A stretch of 64,000 nt of DNA, taken from positions 47,560 through 111,559 of the forward strand of contig JAEEWS010000003.1 of the NCBI GenBank assembly GCA_016287765.1. The letters are read 5' to 3'. Shown in pieces: positions 9,255 through 17,358 of the stretch; position 1 is the first letter of the stretch; each line of letters begins with the position of its first letter. The DNA comes from Lachnospiraceae bacterium (lineage in GTDB: Bacteria > Bacillota_A > Clostridia > Lachnospirales > Lachnospiraceae). Under the pieces are notes generated by a model. The model was given only the letters and a program-made list of their open reading frames with translations. It was not told where the DNA came from and made no database searches. The position numbers and the translations under genes are program-made.

Positions 9255-9635
9255 TTAGTTCCTGTTTACGTTAACATCCGCAATGTTTATTGAAACATCC
9301 GCAACTTCCATTCCTATCATGGATTCGATCGTGGTCTTGACCTTATCCTGAACCGCCTCGCATGTCTCGGGAATAGAATAACCGAACTTCATTGTAACTC
9401 CCAGCTTGCAGCTGATGGACTTACCGTCGTCGTTAAAACACACTTCCACTCCTTTGGATCCGTTTCTGATACCGTATTTTTTAACGGAATCATTGGTGGC
9501 ATTTCCCGAAAGTGAATCTATACCCTCAACTTCGGTAGCTGCAAGAGCCGCAATAGTGGCAACAACGTCATTGGAGATCTTAACCTCCGAAATAAGATCG
9601 TTGTCATTTGAAATATTTAAGCTTTCCATCGGCAT
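9255..9635 (-). CDS. Asp23/Gls24 family envelope stress protein
   Basis: The 126 residues form one Asp23 domain. Family phrases are VKISNDVVATIAALAATEVEG and the KYGIRNGSKGVEV stretch. These proteins are cytosolic but often membrane-anchored by a small partner, and they respond to cell-wall or alkaline stress. The tiny membrane protein encoded 21 bases upstream is an obvious candidate anchor. An Asp23 gene directly before nusB is usual in clostridia. The specific function is unknown. Confidence 0.9.
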   Translation of the reverse strand: MPMESLNISNDNDLISEVKISNDVVATIAALAATEVEGIDSLSGNATNDSVKKYGIRNGSKGVEVCFNDDGKSISCKLGVTMKFGYSIPETCEAVQDKVKTTIESMIGMEVADVSINIADVNVNRN

Positions 9636-9656
9636 GATATATAACCCCCTGTGGTA

Positions 9657-9800
9657 TTAATCGTTTGATCCGTTGATCTCTTTTTTATTCTTTCTTTCAC
9701 GAAGCTTAACCCCGAGAAATACACATAATAGCGCAAATGCGCCTGTAAGGACATATTGAATTACAGAGTTAAATAAATGATTTACAAAATCCCAACCCAT
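9657..9800 (-). CDS. Small single-pass membrane protein (47 residues)
   Basis: This is a short frame at the head of the housekeeping operon. From the ATG at 9800 it reads MGWDFVNHLFNSV, then a hydrophobic helix (about residues 12-32, VIQYVLTGAFALLCVFLGV), then a basic tail LRERKNKK and an acidic end. I prefer this start because AAAGG lies 9 bases upstream; an ATG at 9809 (three residues longer) has AAAGG directly abutting it. It has its own -10 element upstream and is followed 21 bases later by the Asp23 gene. No family is recognised; a membrane tether for Asp23, like AmaP in other Firmicutes, is an inference. Confidence 0.7.
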   Translation of the reverse strand: MGWDFVNHLFNSVIQYVLTGAFALLCVFLGVKLRERKNKKEINGSND

Positions 9801-9854
9801 ATCAGTCATCCTTTCGAAACAAAATTTTGGCGATACTCCGCCACATCAAAGGGA

Positions 9855-9883
9855 ATTATACAACAAACCCGCAAATATTGCCA
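9855..9883 (-). promoter_or_regulatory. Probable promoter of the small membrane protein-Asp23-nusB operon
   Basis: Minus strand: -10 TATAAT (9855-9860), 17-base spacer and a weak -35 TGGCAA (9878-9883). It lies in the 96-base gap after the ABC exporter genes and would give a leader of about 45 bases. Confidence 0.5.
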
Positions 9884-9905
9884 TTAATTTTTTTTTAAAT
9901 AAATG

Positions 9906-10799
9906 TTACTTACCTGCCGGGTTCTCGATAAGGATCTTTCCTCCATCCATTGTAACCTTAACCTTGTTGGAATCCAAGGCCAGTTTTTCCAGAAGCTCGT
10001 GGGGTATCTGAACACGTCCCACCTTGTCTACAATGGAGTATTCCTCCTGGGTTTCCTCGGTGCTCCAGTCAATGGCTGTATGTGAAACATCGGCATATCT
10101 TTCCTTTAAGATCCTTTCACTGGAGATCTTTCCGTCTCGGATGGCCACCACTCTCTTAACCTTTTTGGAAAGTGTCACGTCATGGGTAACTATGAGAATG
10201 GTCTGTCCCGTCTCTTTGTTAAGATTTCTGAATATATCAAAAATGTAATCCGCGGTCTTTCTGTCTACGGATCCCGTAGGTTCGTCCGCCAGCAACAACG
10301 AAGGTCTGTTGGCAAGAGCTATGGCTATGGCGATCCTTTGCTGCTCACCGCCGGAAAGCTGGGAAAGTCTGGAATCCTTCCTGTGGCTCAGACCCACCGT
10401 GTCCAGAAGCTGCAGGGCTCTTTCCTTCCTTTCGCCTTCCTTTTTAAGTTCCATGGGCATCATGATATTTTCAAGTGCAGTCAGATAGGGAAGCAGATTT
10501 CTGGCATTATTCTGCCATACAAAGCCCACCGCATCTCTTTTATACACCACCAGTTCCTTCTCTGTCATCTTAAACAGGTCGTGTCCTGCCACATGAAGTC
10601 TTCCCGCCGTGGGTCGGTCAAGACCTCCTATCATGTTTAAAAAAGTGGATTTACCTGAACCCGAGTTACCGATTATAGCCAGCAGTTCTCCCTTCTGAAC
10701 CGTAAGATCCAGTCCCTGAAGAGCCATGACTTCTATATCTTCTGTTTTATAGATCTTCACAAGGTTATCGGCCTTGATCATGATTTCCTCATCTGCCAT
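9906..10799 (-). CDS. MacB/LolD-type ABC ATPase fused to a C-terminal AbrB-like domain
   Basis: The protein has 297 residues. Residues 1-230 are a complete ABC ATPase: Walker [10 protein letters not shown] (44-52), Q-loop 95-96, signature LSGGEQ (148-153), Walker B LLLADEP (168-174), switch His 206. The sequence is closest to MacB/LolD/FtsE-type exporters. Such ATPases normally end near residue 230. Here residues 253-293 add a segment reading [19 protein letters not shown] and ending GGKILIENP, which matches the swapped-hairpin AbrB/MazE fold found in DNA-binding regulators. It overlaps the preceding ATPase gene by 11 bases and is last in the exporter operon. No terminator hairpin was seen after it. 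Confidence 0.85.
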   Translation of the reverse strand: MADEEIMIKADNLVKIYKTEDIEVMALQGLDLTVQKGELLAIIGNSGSGKSTFLNMIGGLDRPTAGRLHVAGHDLFKMTEKELVVYKRDAVGFVWQNNARNLLPYLTALENIMMPMELKKEGERKERALQLLDTVGLSHRKDSRLSQLSGGEQQRIAIAIALANRPSLLLADEPTGSVDRKTADYIFDIFRNLNKETGQTILIVTHDVTLSKKVKRVVAIRDGKISSERILKERYADVSHTAIDWSTEETQEEYSIVDKVGRVQIPHELLEKLALDSNKVKVTMDGGKILIENPAGK

Positions 10800-11466
10800 T
10801 TGCTATCTCCCCGTCTTCAAGTTCAAATACAACATCTCCCAGGTTCATAAGCCCGGTGTCATGGGTTGTCATGATAATGGTAACATTTTCCTTTTCAACC
10901 AGTTCCTTAAACAGTTTCATTACAGCCTGGGCTGTCTGGGAATCCAGCTCCGCCGTAGGCTCGTCCGCAAAGATCACCTTGGGCCTGTGGGCTATGGCTC
11001 TGGCTATGGCCACTCTTTGCTGCTCACCGCCGGACATCTCTGCGGGCATATGATTCATTCTTGCTCCCAGCCCCACCATTTTAAGACATTCGGTTGCTCT
11101 TTCCTTCCTGTTTTCATCGATCCCTGCCAGTCTTAAGGAAAATTCGACATTTTCATAAGCGCTCATCATGGGGATCAGGGAAACGGACTGAAAAACAAAG
11201 CCCACCTGGGTCCTTCTTAGGTTTTCCCTTTCATATTCGCTCATTTGAGTAATATCACGGTCGTTTATAACTATCTGACCGCTTGTGGGCATATCCAGCG
11301 CACCCAGGAGATTTATCAAGGTGGTCTTACCCGAACCCGAACGTCCTTTTAATATGGCAAGGCTCTTTTCGGGCACATTCATGCTGATATCCTTTAAAAC
11401 GTGGATCTCCCCGCCGCTGATAGGGAATATTCTGTTTAAATCCTTTACGGTAATAATATCTTTCAT
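10789..11466 (-). CDS. MacB/LolD-type ABC transporter ATPase
   Basis: This 225-residue ATPase has all motifs: Walker A GRSGSGKTT (41-49), Q-loop near 93, signature MSGGEQ (144-149), Walker B VIFADEP (164-170) and a switch His in TTHD. Length and sequence fit the lipoprotein/peptide/macrolide exporter (MacB, LolD, BceA) group. Its start overlaps the stop of the FtsX permease by one base. With the second, fused ATPase next to it, the two may form a heterodimer on the single large permease. Confidence 0.9.
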   Translation of the reverse strand: MKDIITVKDLNRIFPISGGEIHVLKDISMNVPEKSLAILKGRSGSGKTTLINLLGALDMPTSGQIVINDRDITQMSEYERENLRRTQVGFVFQSVSLIPMMSAYENVEFSLRLAGIDENRKERATECLKMVGLGARMNHMPAEMSGGEQQRVAIARAIAHRPKVIFADEPTAELDSQTAQAVMKLFKELVEKENVTIIMTTHDTGLMNLGDVVFELEDGEIANGR

Positions 11467-14267
11467 CAGTCTTCTCCAAGCTTCAAAGCATTTGTGATCT
11501 TCATCGAAGATACTATCTTCGACAATACAACTATGGAAACGATAACCATTACAAGGATTACCGAGAACAGTCTGATCATGTCGCTGCCGTAGATCGTGAG
11601 ACTTAAAGGAGTCACCTGACTCTCACCTGCATAGGCCAGCTGTATCATGGGAACAAACATTCTTGAAGACAGAATGCCGATAAGTGCTCCGATGGCAATG
11701 GAGAATATTCCTGTTGCCAATTGTTCATTAAACAGCATATGAACTATCTCCGATTTACGCATACCCATTGCTCTGAAAACACCGAACAAAAGCTCTCTGG
11801 ATTTTATGGACATTATCCAATAGATCAGGTAACCGGCAAGGCAAAGTATAAGGATAACGATAAAACTCATGGTAAGTATACCGTTGGTTCCCTGGAACAG
11901 GGTATCCTGTCTTATGGCTTCCTTCTTATCCGCCAGGTTTTCGTATTTTGCAAGGGTGATCTTGTTGTTTTCAACGAAGTTGTAGAAGAAATCCTTATCT
12001 GCGTTATCCGAAAGTCTGATAAAGATGTGATAAGGTGTCTTGCCCCATTCGCTCTGTATGGTTGAAAGATGGGCAACCACCAGATAATTGGTGACTTCTT
12101 CCGTGGTGCCGTCATTTAACAGTCTTACTTCCGTAGGCTTGAAAGTGGGCCAGTAATCCACAAAGTCCTTTATCACACCTGTGACCGATTCTCCGTCCGC
12201 ATTGGTATAAACCAGCTTGTCTCCCACCTTGTATCCCTGTAGGGATTCAAAGCTTCTGGAGCAAAGGATGGCATCCGGATCCTGGGATATGGCATTCAGA
12301 TAATGATTTATATGCTTGTCCAAAAGTGAACTGTCAAATACCACAGCTTCTCCGAATTCCTTGGTATCCACTGCCATAAGCGTGGTAACAGATAAGGAAT
12401 TGCCGTGTTTAAACGTAACCTTATCGTCTATAAACACTCTGGCAGCCTTCTCTATACCGTCGGCATTATCATATTTTCCGAAATCCGGTTCAACATATTT
12501 AAGTTCTATGGTGGGATCCAATTGAACGCTTAAGATGTTACTCTTCCACGCTTCCACCATCACAATGTCATCCGCCGTCATATAAGTGGCATTTTCTTCC
12601 GCATTGGATATTATGGTCCTTGCCACGGTGGAATCAAAGATACCCAGCGAAACCGTAAGCACCAGGAACAGCATTACAAACTGCTGCTTGGTACCGGTCC
12701 TGATTATCTGTAAAAATGAAGCATAGCCCGCAGGCTGCCATTTTTTCTTTCCCAGTGCAAAGATGAGTTTTACCACATAGGGCTGGATACGAAGGAAGAT
12801 CATTCCCGCACCCAGTATAAAAAGGACGGAGCTCAGATAAAGGAGCGGATCCAATCCTTTACCGCTCATTATATCTTTGGCCAGATCCTCGGTCTGCCTG
12901 GAAAAGGTGTAGTAACCGTAAACGGATACGCCGAAAATGATCACGTCCAGATAAAGCTTCTGCCAGAGTTTTTTACTGCTTCTGGCTTTCTTTTGCTTAA
13001 GTTTTACTATTGAAAGCCCGCTGGCCTTAAGAGCCGGGATCAAGGTTACAAGAATAGATGCGGCAGATGCTGCCAATGCATAGATCCAAACCTCTCCGCT
13101 GAGTTTTACGCTTAAGAGTCTGGCGAAATTAAATTCCAGGAAGGCTTCGGAGGAACCTATGAGCTGACACATAAGTATTCCTATGGGAAGTCCTATAAGG
13201 CAGGATATCAGGTCCACCAAAGTGGATTGAAGCAGGTAAAGTCTTCCTATCTGATGCTTGGAAGCACCGCGGCTCTTAAGCAATGAGATCTCATTTTGTT
13301 CAAGAGAAAGCATCTGTCCCGAGATCATGAAAAGGAAAGCCAAAAGCAAAGCCATTACCGGCACCTGAAGAATGATCAATGTTACATGGATCTTGTTTTC
13401 TGTCTGCTTAAAGGATTTAAGTACGGACAGATATCCGGGTGCGGTGATCTTAAGTGAAAGTGAAGATGTATCAGCAATAGCCCGGGTCTCACTCAAAACA
13501 TGATCGATCTTTTTAACTTCAATGGAACCAAGGTCGAAAACATAGAACCAATTACATCTTATATAGGATTTGGCAAAGGTCTCACCGAGAAAGATCTTTT
13601 CAAAGGCTGCATAGGAAATGAGAAGTTCATTGTCAAAAGCCTGATCCTCTTCCACCCAGGAAGTGTTGCCCTCTCTTACGGGATCCACAACTCCCACTAT
13701 CTTTACCCTTATATTGTTTCCGGAAGCGTCCTTAAGATAACCGAATTCCAGTTCTTCACCTATTAAAAGGTTCATGTTTACAAGACAATCCGTGGTAACC
13801 ACTGCTTCCAGACATCCGTCTTCACCTGTTCCGTCACTGCCGTATCTGCCGGAAAGCAGATTTGAACAATTCTCAAAGTCAGACAAGGATCCGATCTCAA
13901 ACTGTCTCTCTCCCACGTCATCTCTTGCCAAAAGTGAATTTGCGGCACTTACAACCAGATTAAAATGCCAAACCTTGTTCTTAACCTTTATGCCTATGCC
14001 GTTTACCGTGCTGTCTCCCCTGGTGACCATGGAGTTATAGCCTTTTACATTACTTCCGTTTTGTGATGAAAGGAAAAAGTTCATAACATCGCAATCGGAA
14101 TTTTCTTTCATGTAAGCTTCCATTTCATCATCAAGCATACGCTTAAGGGAGGCATTTTTATACATGGGATAGCTGGTTGCCGTGGCGATCAAAAGAACAT
14201 TACCGATCAAAAGGCAAAGGACCATCCATTTTTTATGTAATAATTTTTGTAGCATTAACCGAAACAT
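11466..14267 (-). CDS. FtsX-family ABC permease with two FtsX modules
   Basis: The protein has 933 residues. TM1 is at 14-33, followed by a 260-residue extracytoplasmic domain. TM2-TM4 (about 296-318, 345-370, 393-413) form the first FtsX module with the cytoplasmic coupling region ISLLKSRGASKHQI. There are further helices at about 438-454, 475-495 and 528-545, a second large extracellular domain (about 550-805), and a final FtsX module with SRELLFGVFRAMGMRKSEI between helices. This duplicated plan is seen in MacB-like and BceB-like exporters of Gram-positives, which handle peptides, lipids or lipoproteins. The substrate is unknown. It lies between two adaptor genes upstream and two ATPase genes downstream in one operon. 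Confidence 0.88.
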   Translation of the reverse strand: MFRLMLQKLLHKKWMVLCLLIGNVLLIATATSYPMYKNASLKRMLDDEMEAYMKENSDCDVMNFFLSSQNGSNVKGYNSMVTRGDSTVNGIGIKVKNKVWHFNLVVSAANSLLARDDVGERQFEIGSLSDFENCSNLLSGRYGSDGTGEDGCLEAVVTTDCLVNMNLLIGEELEFGYLKDASGNNIRVKIVGVVDPVREGNTSWVEEDQAFDNELLISYAAFEKIFLGETFAKSYIRCNWFYVFDLGSIEVKKIDHVLSETRAIADTSSLSLKITAPGYLSVLKSFKQTENKIHVTLIILQVPVMALLLAFLFMISGQMLSLEQNEISLLKSRGASKHQIGRLYLLQSTLVDLISCLIGLPIGILMCQLIGSSEAFLEFNFARLLSVKLSGEVWIYALAASAASILVTLIPALKASGLSIVKLKQKKARSSKKLWQKLYLDVIIFGVSVYGYYTFSRQTEDLAKDIMSGKGLDPLLYLSSVLFILGAGMIFLRIQPYVVKLIFALGKKKWQPAGYASFLQIIRTGTKQQFVMLFLVLTVSLGIFDSTVARTIISNAEENATYMTADDIVMVEAWKSNILSVQLDPTIELKYVEPDFGKYDNADGIEKAARVFIDDKVTFKHGNSLSVTTLMAVDTKEFGEAVVFDSSLLDKHINHYLNAISQDPDAILCSRSFESLQGYKVGDKLVYTNADGESVTGVIKDFVDYWPTFKPTEVRLLNDGTTEEVTNYLVVAHLSTIQSEWGKTPYHIFIRLSDNADKDFFYNFVENNKITLAKYENLADKKEAIRQDTLFQGTNGILTMSFIVILILCLAGYLIYWIMSIKSRELLFGVFRAMGMRKSEIVHMLFNEQLATGIFSIAIGALIGILSSRMFVPMIQLAYAGESQVTPLSLTIYGSDMIRLFSVILVMVIVSIVVLSKIVSSMKITNALKLGED

Positions 14268-14282
14268 TAACCCGCACCGCCT

Positions 14283-16151
14283 TTATTCGTAATAAATGTT
14301 CACGTCCGCATCAATACCGTCCGCAGCCCAGTAGTAATCGCTGCCTTTTCTGCCGTTGACGAACCTGACTCTCTTAAGCTTTCCTTCCTCCTCCGAAAGG
14401 ACCGTAAGATTGCCGTTGTAGGTAGTAACTCCGTCAACAGGTACAAGAACCACATCTTCCACAACTATATTATCTGTGCTGACAAATCTCGAAGCTCCGA
14501 AGCACAGATATTCCCATTCCTCATCCACTTTTATATAGGCGGTAGAAGTATTATAGTTACCCAGAAGACCGGTTCTCGAAGCCGAAATGACTTTTCCGGT
14601 GCCAAAGGTGTTCTGGCCGTTTATTATCGCTTCCACTGTAACGGTCTGGCCGTATCTGAAAGCATTTGATGAATTATCCACGGTAAGCAGCAATTTTTCC
14701 GTTGAAGCAAAGGTACCGATCCTTCCGTTGGGTATTCCGCTACCCTTATATATCCTTTCGGTGGAAATAAGCATTCCGTCATAGGGTGCCACTATATCCC
14801 TGGAAGTCATCGCCTCTTCCAGATCCTCCAACGTATTCTCAAGTTCCGCTATCTTTTCAAATTCATGAAGACGAAGGGCAAGTTCAAGCGAAAACCTGGT
14901 CTCGGCCACATAGTCCTCATCCACATCCTCATAGTAGGAAGCTATGATCTCACCTTTTTTGATCTCTGTGTAAGTCTGGAAATTAAAGCCTTTGAATACC
15001 AGAGTACCGTAGGTCCTTTCTGCGGTAAGATTGGTCTGGGTACTGTAATTGGAAGAAGCCTTGGCTCTGGTGGTGAGTACAAAATCTCCCCTCATGGTGA
15101 AACTGCTTCTGGCAGAGGCGGTGGTATCATCCTTTAAATACACCTTATCCCCGTCTTTTAATCCATCCAGAACTTCAAAATCATTGATACCTTCAAAGCC
15201 CAGGGTAACATAAACCTTTGTCCTGTTACCGTCGGTGGTGGCATAGACATAATTTCCGCCGTTATCGCTGTATACCGCATCCTTGGGTACTGTAAGAGCA
15301 TTTTCCGTATAGTCGCTGATGACTATGACCGGAGCATAATCCCCCACATATATCTCATCATCGTTTTCCACGGAAAACTTTGTATATATCGGTTCTTCCT
15401 CGGGAAAACTGTTGACTTTGTTAAGCTTTACCTTCTTTCCTCCGATCAGTGTATATACCTCGTTGGCCTTTTCCAGTTCTTCATCCTTGATGAAATCGCA
15501 GACTATGAACTTTCTGTCATTATTGGCCACTGCAATGATGTTGGTATTCGCCGCCACCCATCTTCCCGATGATGACGCCACTGCGATAACATCTCCCTCC
15601 GCCGTAGCATAGATGGAAGTGGAAAGAAGTCTTTCCTTTGCTTCGTTCAGGCTGACGTTAAGCTTATTCAGGGTATTATCCAGTATCTCCTTCTGCTGTC
15701 TGATCTTCAGATCGTTCATCTCCCTGTCCTGCCAGGAAATACCGGGATCCGAATTCGCCTTTTGCAGTTTTTCTATCTCGTAATTACACGAAACCGTGAT
15801 CTCGTTTATCTGATCTGTGATATTCGATACAGCTGCCTGTGCCGATGAACTGTCTATATCAGCCAGAAGATCCCCTGCATATACCTTGTCACCGGTCTTT
15901 TTGTACAGCCCCGAGATCTGACCCGTGATGCCGAAAGAATACTCGGTTATATCCGCCAGCACCTCTCCGTTGTAAACCTTTGTTCCGTAAAGATCTTTTC
16001 TTGAGATCCCGGTTTCAGATATGCTCTTTCCCACCGGGTTCAAGAGTTCCGGAATATCCTCATCCCGGGAATCACCGCAACCCGTAATAAGTATTACCCC
16101 ACATAATAAAATTGTAATCAGCCGCCTCATTTTCATCTTTGCTCCAAACAT
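14283..16151 (-). CDS. Lipoprotein HlyD/MacA-like adaptor, apparently a tandem double adaptor
   Basis: The protein has 622 residues. The N-terminal signal ends in the lipobox ITGC (Cys 25), so it is membrane-anchored outside the cell. The first half has the two-part lipoyl-like hybrid (VYAGDLLADIDSS before and YATAEGDVIAVASSSGRWV after a coiled coil at about 115-185), then beta-barrel and membrane-proximal parts (VPKDAVYSDNGGNYVYA). The second half repeats the plan: KKGEIIASYYEDV, a short coiled coil ELENTLEDLEEAM, VAPYDGMLISTERIYKGSG and another barrel. A single adaptor is normally 350-400 residues, so this looks like a fused pair. It starts on the stop of the first adaptor gene. Confidence 0.82.
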   Translation of the reverse strand: MFGAKMKMRRLITILLCGVILITGCGDSRDEDIPELLNPVGKSISETGISRKDLYGTKVYNGEVLADITEYSFGITGQISGLYKKTGDKVYAGDLLADIDSSSAQAAVSNITDQINEITVSCNYEIEKLQKANSDPGISWQDREMNDLKIRQQKEILDNTLNKLNVSLNEAKERLLSTSIYATAEGDVIAVASSSGRWVAANTNIIAVANNDRKFIVCDFIKDEELEKANEVYTLIGGKKVKLNKVNSFPEEEPIYTKFSVENDDEIYVGDYAPVIVISDYTENALTVPKDAVYSDNGGNYVYATTDGNRTKVYVTLGFEGINDFEVLDGLKDGDKVYLKDDTTASARSSFTMRGDFVLTTRAKASSNYSTQTNLTAERTYGTLVFKGFNFQTYTEIKKGEIIASYYEDVDEDYVAETRFSLELALRLHEFEKIAELENTLEDLEEAMTSRDIVAPYDGMLISTERIYKGSGIPNGRIGTFASTEKLLLTVDNSSNAFRYGQTVTVEAIINGQNTFGTGKVISASRTGLLGNYNTSTAYIKVDEEWEYLCFGASRFVSTDNIVVEDVVLVPVDGVTTYNGNLTVLSEEEGKLKRVRFVNGRKGSDYYWAADGIDADVNIYYE

Positions 16152-17221
16152 TATTTAAGTACCAGATAGTCACCTTCGTTTATCCCCGAAAGTATCTCCA
16201 CATAATCATTGCCTTCCAGTCCCACTTCCACATATTGTACCGTTCTTATGTTATTTTCATCGGTATAATAAACATAGTAATCGTCCCCGGCGTGATGTAC
16301 AGCCTTTCTGGGTACCCTGAGTACATTCTTTCTTTCATCAAGCACTATGTAATAATAGGCTTTGGTCCCGATGGAAAGTGAATAATCCGGTTCCAACAGT
16401 TCAAACACCAGTTCCTTGTCCTCGGGAGAATATCTGTAGGTGGTTTCGTATTGTGTACCGTTTAAGAGCTCGATGGTAGTCTTTTGCCCATCGGTCATGT
16501 ATTGTGCATAATCCTCTCCGCTGCAGACAAAGGAGCACTTGGCACTGTCAAAGAGAGTGATAACGTTCTGGGTTTTGACGGATCTGGCCGTGGAACTGAA
16601 GGATCTGACAAAAGCCACTGTACCGTCTATGCCGGCATATATCCTGCCTTCCTCCACCTGCTGTCCGTAATAATCTTTTCTCAGATTCTGATAAGCCAGA
16701 TAGTCTTCACATTCCTTGATCTTTGGAGCATATTCTTCCTCGATCTTTAAGTTTCTTTCCTTTGCTCCGGCCTCATCGGTCTCACCCGATTCCACCATTC
16801 TCTTACTCTGGTCCAGAGCCAGCTCTCTCTGTTCCTTAAGGAATTTAAGATCGGTCTCGTAAAGCTCTATTGAAGTGACGCAGTTGTCATACTCTTCCCC
16901 TGCGGCTTCCATTTCCAGCTCCGCCAGAAGATCACCTGCCTTCACCTTATCTCCCTTTTCCACATATACCCCTTTGATCTGGTACCCTTCCAGTTTAAAA
17001 TTCAGACTTTCCGAGTCCTTCTGGGCATATTTAAGGGTTACCTTTTTGGTCAGACTCACATCTCCCACGGTAGCCTCGGCGAGCATATAATCAGTCTGTG
17101 CTTTTTCCTCATCCACCACTATTTCGTGATTCTCTTCCTTCCCGCAGGCCGACAGAACAGTTGACATTGTCAACATACAGGTCATTGCGAAAAGTATGCT
17201 TTTTTTCTTCATTTTAGCCAT
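16151..17221 (-). CDS. Lipoprotein HlyD/MacA-like efflux adaptor
   Basis: This first gene of the exporter operon encodes 356 residues. I place the start at the ATG at 17221 (MAKMKKKSILF), which has GGGAG 8 bases upstream and lies just after a consensus promoter. A longer frame back to 17362 would run through that promoter and is rejected. The lipobox is LSAC (Cys 26). Lipoyl-like halves (VEKGDKVKAGDLLAELEME; IYAGIDGTVAFVRSF) flank a long coiled coil (about residues 90-170). The C-terminus carries the typical VPRKAVHHAGDDYYVYY barrel segment. Such adaptors bind substrate and regulate MacB-type exporters. Confidence 0.88.
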   Translation of the reverse strand: MAKMKKKSILFAMTCMLTMSTVLSACGKEENHEIVVDEEKAQTDYMLAEATVGDVSLTKKVTLKYAQKDSESLNFKLEGYQIKGVYVEKGDKVKAGDLLAELEMEAAGEEYDNCVTSIELYETDLKFLKEQRELALDQSKRMVESGETDEAGAKERNLKIEEEYAPKIKECEDYLAYQNLRKDYYGQQVEEGRIYAGIDGTVAFVRSFSSTARSVKTQNVITLFDSAKCSFVCSGEDYAQYMTDGQKTTIELLNGTQYETTYRYSPEDKELVFELLEPDYSLSIGTKAYYYIVLDERKNVLRVPRKAVHHAGDDYYVYYTDENNIRTVQYVEVGLEGNDYVEILSGINEGDYLVLK

Positions 17222-17261
17222 AAAAAAACTCCCAATAACGATTATAAAAACATCAGCGTCA

Positions 17262-17290
17262 ATTATAAAAAATCGCTGTGTTTTTTTCAA
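17262..17290 (-). promoter_or_regulatory. Sigma-A promoter of the exporter operon
   Basis: Minus strand: -35 TTGAAA (17285-17290), 17-base spacer, -10 TATAAT (17262-17267). Transcription would start near 17255, giving a leader of about 34 bases. The promoter is flanked by inverted copies of CCCAATAA (17231-17238) and TTATTGGG (17295-17302); the copy nearer the gene overlaps the ribosome site. Confidence 0.75.
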
Positions 17291-17358
17291 CCGATTATTG
17301 GGAAAAAATTGATCATAGATTGCTATAAATAACCCGATTTTTGTGATATTGTCAAAGG

